Positions 52,387 through 58,381 of a stretch of 58,381 nt of DNA are shown piece by piece (positions within the stretch are counted from its first letter, which is position 1; each line of letters opens with the position of its first letter). The stretch is from the NCBI GenBank assembly GCA_017623435.1, contig JAGAPD010000021.1, positions 1 through 58,381 of the forward strand, read 5' to 3'. The notes beneath the pieces are model-generated. The model saw only the letters and a list, made by a program, of their open reading frames with translations. It was not told the DNA's origin and made no database searches. This stretch comes from Clostridia bacterium. Its GTDB lineage: Bacteria; Bacillota; Clostridia; Christensenellales; Pumilibacteraceae. The translations under genes and the position numbers were made by a program.

Positions 52387-54183
52387 ATGATAAACAAATT
52401 TTGTACTACTCCGCTTTGGGAATGCTCGGCTACGCTTTCACGCGTTGCATCAGGCGCGCAAAGTGCGGACACCGTAATTAAAAACGCTAAGCTTATCAAC
52501 GTTTGCACCGCCGAAATTATGGAAGGCGTGGACGTTGCAATTTCTTGCGGCAGAATTGCAATGGTTGGCAATTGCGACCACACTATCGGTGAAAAAACCA
52601 CCGTTATCGACGCTACGGGCAAGTACCTTGCGCCTGCGTTTATGGACGGACACATTCACGTCGAGTCGAGTATGATTACCGCAAGCGAATACGCGAAAGC
52701 GGTTATCGTGCACGGAACGAGCGCAATTTTTATGGATCCTCACGAAATTTGCAACGTTTTGGGACTTGACGGAATAAAATGCATGCTTGACGACGCGGCC
52801 AGCGCGCCCTTAAAGCAAATGCTGACCACTCCCTCTTGCGTTCCTGCCGTGCCCGGATTTGAAGACACCGGCTCGTATATCGGACCTAACGAGGTCAAAG
52901 AGACTATGGACTGGGATTCGTGCGTAGGTCTTGGCGAGATGATGAACTTCCCCGGGGTTTTGTCGGGGGACAAGCACACCCACGACATTATCGGCGAAAC
53001 GCTAAAAGCAGGCAAAATCGTTACGGGCCACTACTCCTTGCCCGAAACTGACCGCGGACTTAACGGCTATATCGCCTCAGGCGTGAGATGCTGTCACGAA
53101 TCTACGCGCATGGAAGACGCTTTGGCGAAAATGCGCCTTGGAATGTACGCGCTTTTCCGCGAGGGCTCGGCTTGGCACGACCTTCACGAAGTTGCGAAAG
53201 CAATTACGCAAAACAAGATTGACACGCGTTTTGCTTGTCTTATCTCGGACGACAACCACCCCAACACGTTAAAGAAGAACGGCCACCTCGATTATATCGT
53301 AAAGCGCGCTATCGAAGAGGGAATTGATCCCGTTACCGCCATTCAGATGGTAACGATAAACGTGGCGCAATGCTTCCACCTTGACCACGAAGTAGGCTCG
53401 GTTGCGCCCTCAAAGTGCGCTGACCTCGTGCTTATAAGCGACCTTAACGCCGTAACCGTTTCCGAGGTTTTCATTGACGGAAAGCTGGTCGCAAAGGACG
53501 GAAAGCTGACCTGCAATATTCCCCGTCACGAGTACCCCGACAGCGTTAAAAAGACGGTACATCTTGATAAAATGACCAAAGACAACTTCGCGATCAAAGT
53601 AGACACGGACAAGAAAAAAGTAAAAGTTCACGTTATTGAAATTATCCCTGCGCGCGTTGGCTCGTACGACAGACATATCGAAATGGACGTAACGGACGGC
53701 GAAATCAAAGCGGACGTTAGCCGTGATATTTTGAAGGTTGCCGTGTTCGAGCGTCACAAACGCACGGGTACGGTGGGCTACGGTTTTGTCAAAGGCTTTG
53801 GAATTAAGGGAGGCGCAATGGCGCAAACGGTTGCTCACGACGCGCACAATTTGCTCGTAGTTGGCTCTAACGACGAGGATATGGCGCTCGCTGCGAACAC
53901 GCTTATCGAGTGCGGTGGCGGTATGGTTGCGGTAAAGGACGGCAAGGTGCTTGGCCTCATTCCCCTGCCTATTGCTGGTCTTATGAACGACGAACCGCTT
54001 GACAAAATGTGCGAATACGTGGAAAGCGTAGAAAACGCTTGGAAAGAAATGGGCTGTTCTATGCCCTCGCCCTTTATGACGATGGCGCTCATTCCCTTGG
54101 CTTGTCTGCCAGAAACGCGCCTCACTAACCGCGGACTCGTTGATTGCAGAACGTTCAACTTTATCGATCTTATTATTGAATAA
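52387..54183 (+). CDS. ade: adenine deaminase
   Basis: 598 residues. It deaminates adenine to hypoxanthine with release of ammonia. Metal ligands lie in FMDGHIHVESSM and DPHEICNVLG; GHYSLPETD, ISDDNHPNT and GFGIKGGAMAQTVAHDAHN are conserved blocks of the family. Length and domain order are standard. GAAGGAG precedes the ATG. It is a single-gene unit with a promoter and an ACGT-loop terminator. Confidence 0.95.
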   Translation: MINKFCTTPLWECSATLSRVASGAQSADTVIKNAKLINVCTAEIMEGVDVAISCGRIAMVGNCDHTIGEKTTVIDATGKYLAPAFMDGHIHVESSMITASEYAKAVIVHGTSAIFMDPHEICNVLGLDGIKCMLDDAASAPLKQMLTTPSCVPAVPGFEDTGSYIGPNEVKETMDWDSCVGLGEMMNFPGVLSGDKHTHDIIGETLKAGKIVTGHYSLPETDRGLNGYIASGVRCCHESTRMEDALAKMRLGMYALFREGSAWHDLHEVAKAITQNKIDTRFACLISDDNHPNTLKKNGHLDYIVKRAIEEGIDPVTAIQMVTINVAQCFHLDHEVGSVAPSKCADLVLISDLNAVTVSEVFIDGKLVAKDGKLTCNIPRHEYPDSVKKTVHLDKMTKDNFAIKVDTDKKKVKVHVIEIIPARVGSYDRHIEMDVTDGEIKADVSRDILKVAVFERHKRTGTVGYGFVKGFGIKGGAMAQTVAHDAHNLLVVGSNDEDMALAANTLIECGGGMVAVKDGKVLGLIPLPIAGLMNDEPLDKMCEYVESVENAWKEMGCSMPSPFMTMALIPLACLPETRLTNRGLVDCRTFNFIDLIIE

Positions 54184-54209
54184 TAATAATTTTTACGGCA
54201 CAATATTAT

Positions 54210-54239
54210 AAAACGGACTACCACGTGGCAGTCCGTTTT
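54210..54239. terminator. bidirectional terminator, ACGT-loop family
   Basis: AAAACGGACT, CC, ACGT, GG, AGTCCGTTTT with one mismatch, between ade and the convergent AraC gene. Confidence 0.82.
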
Positions 54240-54251
54240 TATTTTTAATCC

Positions 54252-55097
54252 TTATTTTTCAATTTTGCCTTGCGTAAATTTTTTGAACGCCGACGGCGTA
54301 ATTGCGTTTACTTTCTTAAACATTTCCGCAAAATACACGGGGTTTGAAAACCCTGATTTTATAGCGGATTCAGTCACAGAGCATCCACTTGACAGTAGCT
54401 TTTTCGCATTTTCTATTCTGATAAGATTTAGATAATGCAACGGGCTATTGCCATTATCGCGCTTAAAGGCGTGCAATAGCGTGCTTTTATTTACGAAAAA
54501 CTTTTTGCACAACATATTAAGCGTTATATTTTCAGCAAAATTATTCTCCAAATAATTTTTGACTTCTTGCGAAAATCCGTCCGTTTTTTCCTTGCCTTGC
54601 GGATTTATTACGCGCATCAGATAAATAATCAGCAACTTAAAGTATGCAGTTGCCGCCGCTATTCCGTTCGCGTTCTTGCTTTCAAGCTCACTATTACACA
54701 TCATAACGAAGTCGCTTACCTTAGGACACTTTTCCGCGCTGACATACTCGTAACCACTCGTGCTAACGCAATTTACCTTACCTATTTCAGGAAAGAAAAC
54801 GTTAGTAACACCAAAAGAAAAATAGACAAGTGGCGTTGCATCCGCTGAATACTGCAAGTGACGCTTTCCTTCACTGACCACTATACAATCGCCTGCGCCC
54901 ACTTCTACCTTGTCGCCGTCACACTCAAAAAAACCGTTACCGCTTTCAAAGTAAAATACTTCCATATACGAATGAGAATGCGGTTTTATCTCGCCCATCT
55001 TGCCATTTTTTTGTTTGGAAACTGACAAAAGGACGGGCTCGTCCAGCTCTTCGTACTTCTTATCGCCTATATAATAATAACTGTAAGTAATCGACAT
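54252..55097 (-). CDS. AraC-family regulator (cupin plus C-terminal double HTH)
   Basis: 281 residues. The N-terminal cupin (PHSHSYMEVFYFESGNGFFE; GDCIVVSEGKRH) binds a ligand; the C-terminal ~100 residues hold the AraC helices (ITLNMLCKKFFVNKSTLLHA; CSVTESAIKSGFSNPVYFAE). It is divergent from the sialidase-like operon, and direct repeats spaced 21 bases apart lie by that promoter, so it is the probable activator. Confidence 0.88.
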   Translation of the reverse strand: MSITYSYYYIGDKKYEELDEPVLLSVSKQKNGKMGEIKPHSHSYMEVFYFESGNGFFECDGDKVEVGAGDCIVVSEGKRHLQYSADATPLVYFSFGVTNVFFPEIGKVNCVSTSGYEYVSAEKCPKVSDFVMMCNSELESKNANGIAAATAYFKLLIIYLMRVINPQGKEKTDGFSQEVKNYLENNFAENITLNMLCKKFFVNKSTLLHAFKRDNGNSPLHYLNLIRIENAKKLLSSGCSVTESAIKSGFSNPVYFAEMFKKVNAITPSAFKKFTQGKIEK

Positions 55098-55157
55098 ATC
55101 CTTTCTCCATTCTATTATTATAGCATCTCACACCCGTAATGACAAGCAACTTTTGCA

Positions 55158-55188
55158 ATTTTGTTATGCTTTTTTATCATTTTGCTAT
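55158..55188 (+). promoter_or_regulatory. AraC-type direct repeats upstream of the sialidase promoter
   Basis: ATTTTGTTAT (55158-55167) and ATTTTGCTAT (55179-55188), 21 bases apart (two helical turns), directly touching the -35 box. This is the typical layout of an AraC activator site. Confidence 0.6.
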
Positions 55189-55216
55189 TGAAAAAGCAAC
55201 GGTTTAGGCGTATAAT
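55188..55216 (+). promoter_or_regulatory. promoter of the sialidase/aldolase operon
   Basis: TTGAAA (55188-55193), 17 bases, TATAAT (55211-55216), 23 bases before the ATG. Confidence 0.75.
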
Positions 55217-55239
55217 AAAAGAAAGTTACGGAGGAAACT

Positions 55240-56313
55240 ATGAAAACTACTATACTTAAACGCGGAGTTATTTCAAAAGAAACGGGCAAATATTCGTACA
55301 ACGGCTGGCCGAGCGTACTAACTAAGTCGGACGGCTCGCTGATTTGCGCGTGGTCAGGAATGCGCACGGCACACGTTGATCCGTTTGGCAAAGTGGTCGC
55401 ATCGCAATCCACCGACGGCGGATACACTTGGGGCGAAAATTATATCGCGCTCAATACTCCGCTCGACGACCGCGACGCAGGTCTTACGCAAAGTGGCGAC
55501 ACGATTTATCTGACTTCTTTTAACAACTCACGCAAGCAACAGGAAATTTACGCGAGCTGGTCAAACAAAACTCCCGAGGTTTTACAGCCCTACTGGGATT
55601 ATCTCGCGTCCGTCAGCGACGAGCAGGAAAAACGCTTTCTCGGACCTACGCTTTCACTGTCTACCGACGGGGGATTTACCTTCACCACCCCCGAAGTTAT
55701 GCCTATAACTTGTCCGCACGGCGTTATGAAAAAGCAGGACGGCTCGCTACTTATGATCGGTAGAGCGTTCAAAGACAGCGCGCCTGCGTCCTTTGAGTAT
55801 CTGCCCGAGGGCATTTACGCTATGGATATCGCGCCCGACGGCACGCAAAGTACGCCCCGACTTATCGTCCAGCCTATCGAGGATTATCTTACCTGCGAGC
55901 CTCACGCCGTTGATTTAGGCGACAAGATTTTACTGGGAATTCGCGTAGAAAAGCAAGGCGTTTTCACTATTTATCACAGTTACTCGTACGACGGCGGACA
56001 AACCTTCACAAAGCCCGTACCTACGGGTTACGACGGCTCACCGCCACACTACCTACTTCACTCGTCCGGCTTAGTCGTGCTTACCTACGCGCGTAGAAAA
56101 GCGCCCTTCCCCCATATCGCGCGCATTTCCACCGACGGCGGAGTGACTTTTGGCGAGGAAATCGTACTTTGCGACAGCGCACCCGATAGCGATATCGGTT
56201 ATCCCTGCACGGCGGAAAATAGCGACGGCGACCTCGTAACCGTATTTTACAAGAAAGGCACACCTAACCAACTCAACTCAATCGAATACGTAATTTGGAG
56301 AATAGAACAATGA
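55240..56313 (+). CDS. sialidase-like six-bladed beta-propeller protein
   Basis: 357 residues with four Asp-box repeats (SxDGGxTF/W): SQSTDGGYTW (57-64), LSTDGGFTF, YSYDGGQTF and ISTDGGVTF. The family is exo-alpha-sialidase (GH33-like BNR). No signal peptide is present, so it acts in the cytosol, and the N-terminal Phe/Tyr-Arg-Ile-Pro motif of bona fide sialidases is not obvious. It may be a sialidase or another propeller hydrolase. The stop overlaps the aldolase start by 4 bases, so the two form one operon. Confidence 0.78.
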   Translation: MKTTILKRGVISKETGKYSYNGWPSVLTKSDGSLICAWSGMRTAHVDPFGKVVASQSTDGGYTWGENYIALNTPLDDRDAGLTQSGDTIYLTSFNNSRKQQEIYASWSNKTPEVLQPYWDYLASVSDEQEKRFLGPTLSLSTDGGFTFTTPEVMPITCPHGVMKKQDGSLLMIGRAFKDSAPASFEYLPEGIYAMDIAPDGTQSTPRLIVQPIEDYLTCEPHAVDLGDKILLGIRVEKQGVFTIYHSYSYDGGQTFTKPVPTGYDGSPPHYLLHSSGLVVLTYARRKAPFPHIARISTDGGVTFGEEIVLCDSAPDSDIGYPCTAENSDGDLVTVFYKKGTPNQLNSIEYVIWRIEQ

Positions 56314-57176
56314 AGAAAAGATTTTTAGTTCCCATCATCACACCATTTAACGAGGACGAAAGCGTAAACTACGACGCTTTGGCAAAGCTCACCCGTGCCG
56401 TGCTTGACAGCGGTGCGAACGGCATTTACGCGAGCGGAAGCTCGGCTGAATGTTTCCTTCTCAACGAAGAAGAGCGCAAAAAGACGCTTGAAACGGTTAT
56501 TAAGGCGGCTGACGGAGCGTACGTTATGGCGCACGTGGGCAATATCGGCAACAAAATTACGGTAGAGCTTGCCGAGCACGCTAAAAAAGTCGGTGCAAAC
56601 GCCATTGCCTCCGTACCCCCGTTCTATTTTTCTTACCCATTTGAAGGCATCAAAAGCTATTACGCTGACATAGCAAAGGTAGGACTTCCCGTCATCGTTT
56701 ACTCACTCCCCTCGCGCACGCGCAACTTCACGACCGAAGAATACAAGGAGCTGATGTCTATCGACGGCATTGAAGGCATCAAGTTTACGGATACGAACTA
56801 CTTTGCAATGCAACAGATTATCGCGCACACGGGCAAGTTCGTGTATAGCGGTTGCGACGAGTGCTTTATTTCCGCTCTCGCCCAAGGCGCAAACGGCGCT
56901 ATCGGTACGACCTTTAACTATATGATGGAAAATTATATCGAGATTTACGATCTTTTCCATAAGGGCGAAAACGAAAAGGCGCTTGAAATTCAACGGCGCT
57001 CTAACGCAGTAACGGCGGCGTGTCTTAACAACGGCGGACTTCCTGCGTTTAAGTACTTAACTACTCTTCGCCACGGTATTGACTGTGGAAGTAGCCGAAA
57101 ACCATTTATGCCACTTACCCCCGAGCAGAAAAAACACCTCGAAAAAGTGGCGATTGAGTACGGCGTTTTGAAATAA
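56310..57176 (+). CDS. DapA-family aldolase, N-acetylneuraminate lyase type
   Basis: 288 residues, TIM barrel. Y131 (PVIVYSLPSRT) and the Schiff-base lysine K158 (GIKFTDTNYF) are the catalytic pair; GSSAECF replaces the usual GSTGE. GIKFTDTN resembles Neu5Ac lyases more than dihydrodipicolinate synthases, and the neighbouring sialidase-like gene supports a role in sialic-acid or similar keto-acid breakdown. The ATG at 56310 (ATGA overlap) is chosen over the ATG at 56295. Confidence 0.85.
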   Translation: MKKRFLVPIITPFNEDESVNYDALAKLTRAVLDSGANGIYASGSSAECFLLNEEERKKTLETVIKAADGAYVMAHVGNIGNKITVELAEHAKKVGANAIASVPPFYFSYPFEGIKSYYADIAKVGLPVIVYSLPSRTRNFTTEEYKELMSIDGIEGIKFTDTNYFAMQQIIAHTGKFVYSGCDECFISALAQGANGAIGTTFNYMMENYIEIYDLFHKGENEKALEIQRRSNAVTAACLNNGGLPAFKYLTTLRHGIDCGSSRKPFMPLTPEQKKHLEKVAIEYGVLK

Positions 57177-57226
57177 TAAGCCGTAAATCGTAGCACTTTT
57201 ACGCTCAAAAAAACACTAAAAATAGC

Positions 57227-57257
57227 AAAACGGACTACTACGTGGTAGCCCGTTTTT
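57227..57257. terminator. bidirectional terminator, ACGT-loop family
   Basis: AAAACGG, CTAC, an ACG-centred loop, GTAG, CCGTTTTTTT, between the aldolase and the convergent lipoprotein gene. Confidence 0.82.
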
Positions 57258-57262
57258 TTGTT

Positions 57263-58027
57263 TTAACAATGAGGATTGCCGTCCGCCCATTCTGCATAAC
57301 CTGGCAAATCCGCGTCCGATAAACCTCCTATTGGGTATGGATTACCCCCCATAGAATATGCTTTAATTTTTGAGCAATCTTCTTCACTTAATATTTTTTG
57401 TTCAAAATCAATCCTGTCATTTCCCAATTGATTGTTTTGGCACGAATAACAACAATAGCGTCCACGTATTTTTAATATTTGCAAAATTCCTTCGTCAGTC
57501 AACACACCAAAACGCCCTCCTGCATAATATTTTTTTGACTCTTTGTACCCTAGTTCAGTATATATACTTTTTCCAAAAAAGCCATTTAAACCACTTACAC
57601 CAACTATATATTCTATCAAGTAAGTATCTCTGTTCGTATCTACTATATAGTGACGAAACAAACTTTCGTGTGTTCTTTTAGTGTCATAACCTAAATGAGC
57701 GCACGTAAATTTATTACTATGTATTAATGCAATTTGATGTGCTACTTCTTCACATTCATCACCGCAAAATTCAAACTCAACAAGGAATTGTCTTGGTGTG
57801 CTCCCATCAAACGGATATAACGCGTCAACGTAGATATCCTTAACGTGTCCTTTCTCAATTTCATAGCGAAGTGCATATTCGGTTATATTCCGTATTCTTT
57901 CAATATGTTCTTCTGTAGTAAACTGCGAAACGAATGGTTGTGGATCTTCATCTGGTTGACAGGCAAAGCAACAAAGTGCGGACATCAATGCTAATACAAA
58001 TGAAATTAATCGTCTCATCTTCTTCAT
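57263..58027 (-). CDS. lipoprotein of unknown function
   Basis: 254 residues. The signal MKKMRRLISFVLALMSALCC ends in CFAC with the lipidated Cys followed by QPDEDPQP. The mature protein is mixed alpha/beta with no family recognised; a CCYSCQ cysteine cluster lies near residue 195 and a GGNPYPIGG segment near the C-terminus. AAGGGGG lies 5 bases before the ATG. Its codons are noticeably richer in A/T than the neighbouring genes, which suggests recent acquisition. Confidence 0.65.
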   Translation of the reverse strand: MKKMRRLISFVLALMSALCCFACQPDEDPQPFVSQFTTEEHIERIRNITEYALRYEIEKGHVKDIYVDALYPFDGSTPRQFLVEFEFCGDECEEVAHQIALIHSNKFTCAHLGYDTKRTHESLFRHYIVDTNRDTYLIEYIVGVSGLNGFFGKSIYTELGYKESKKYYAGGRFGVLTDEGILQILKIRGRYCCYSCQNNQLGNDRIDFEQKILSEEDCSKIKAYSMGGNPYPIGGLSDADLPGYAEWADGNPHC

Positions 58028-58140
58028 AATGCCCCCTTAATAAATTAATTTTTACCAAATTTCTTTGGCTTTTGTATATTTATTATACAGTAGGAATTGC
58101 ACTCTGTCAATAGGTTTTTGAAAATTTTTTGCATAAACAA

Positions 58141-58170
58141 AAAACGACGAGATATTCTCTCGTCGTTTTT
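58141..58170. terminator. intrinsic terminator, right edge
   Basis: AAAACGACGAGA, TATTC loop, TCTCGTCGTTTT. It does not belong to the lipoprotein gene, which it precedes, so a gene outside the window may use it. Confidence 0.7.
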
Positions 58171-58186
58171 ATTCAAGCAATTTAAA

Positions 58187-58233
58187 TACTTGTCGATGTC
58201 ACATGACAGAGACAATTACTTGTCGATGTCACA
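58187..58233. repeat. two direct 17-base repeats
   Basis: TACTTGTCGATGTCACA occurs at 58187-58203 and 58217-58233, a 30-base period. Only two units are present. The spacer is unrelated to the repeat; CRISPR is unlikely. Confidence 0.6.
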
Positions 58234-58244
58234 ATAGATAACTG

Positions 58245-58268
58245 GTTAGCAACTCGTTGCGAGCTAAC
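58245..58268. repeat. imperfect palindrome
   Basis: GTTAGC and GCTAAC arms with an inner CTCG/CGAG stem. It is part of the repeat-rich 58028-58381 stretch, where no gene can be supported. Confidence 0.45.
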
Positions 58269-58306
58269 GAGAAAAATGCAAGAAAGACACTTATTCTTTC
58301 GAGGGC

Positions 58307-58351
58307 GCAGGCAAAGCCTGTTTCATAGTACGACCATACCGTATGGTCAAA
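58307..58351. repeat. dispersed palindromic repeat, copy 2
   Basis: Second copy of the 45-base unit at 6522-6566 (38 of 45 identical). Here the second dyad is near perfect: GACCATAC-C-GTATGGTC. Changes on both arms keep pairing, which suggests structure is under selection. Confidence 0.7.
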
Positions 58352-58381
58352 TATATCAGCGTAGGTCGCAAAACCGATCAC

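Noticed and set aside
58187..58233. Possible CRISPR array
   Set aside because: Only two 17-base repeats with one 13-base spacer and no cas genes; too short for a CRISPR array.

Overview
The window reads as chromosomal DNA of an uncultured, fermentative, spore-lineage Firmicute, most likely a gut-type Clostridia. Supporting signs are a SpoVT-like AbrB regulator, AddAB instead of RecBCD, the GlgC/GlgD pair, type III glutamine synthetase, pyruvate formate-lyase, consensus SigA promoters (TTGACA-17-TATAAT) and strong AGGAGG-type ribosome binding sites. The genus cannot be fixed from sequence alone. No tRNA or rRNA gene, phage, CRISPR array or intact insertion sequence was seen.

Layout. 1-4.2 kb: the start of an unidentified gene at the left edge, ychF, a small secreted protein, a PQ-loop membrane protein coupled to an esterase, and a phosphomannose-isomerase-like cupin protein. 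4.4-8.7 kb: secG and rnr, separated by a patch of palindromic repeats, then spoVT, a possibly leaderless small gene, and an inverted-repeat element next to a GIY-YIG gene. 8.7-14.9 kb: an unclassified TIM-barrel glycosidase-like protein, an overlapping RtcB RNA ligase, a GH38 alpha-mannosidase and a decayed REP-associated (Y1) transposase. 14.9-18.1 kb: pflB-pflA behind a ZTP riboswitch with a terminator. 18.1-20.2 kb: a split chromate-type transporter pair and an SDR enzyme. 20.2-29.9 kb: one long minus-strand glycogen operon (glgC-glgD-glgA-glgP-GH13 amylase-ferredoxin-type aldo/keto reductase-DUF1893) behind a long leader that can fold into several stems. 30.4-32.5 kb: glnA type III. 32.5-38.7 kb: addB-addA.

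38.8-47.2 kb: a lipoprotein and SDR, a class C beta-lactamase-fold protein, an MFS transporter, a zinc-ribbon membrane protein, a GH127 beta-L-arabinofuranosidase with a divergent AraC regulator, and a DUF2726 protein. 47.2-50.1 kb: jag-yidC-yidD-rnpA-rpmH, the block usually beside dnaA and oriC, but without dnaA or mnmEG here. 50.2-58.4 kb: a TtcA-type thiolase, a Myb/SANT-like protein, an unknown protein, adenine deaminase, an AraC regulator divergent from a sialidase-like protein plus N-acetylneuraminate-lyase-like aldolase, a lipoprotein, and a repeat-rich right edge.

The genes describe a saccharolytic anaerobe. It releases and catabolises host or plant glycans (mannosidase, arabinofuranosidase, sialidase/aldolase), stores carbon as glycogen and ferments pyruvate to formate. 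Regulation is visible as riboswitch control of pflBA, a candidate leader RNA on glgC and AraC-type direct repeats at the sialidase promoter. A near-uniform family of bidirectional terminators with ACGT loops lies between convergent genes.
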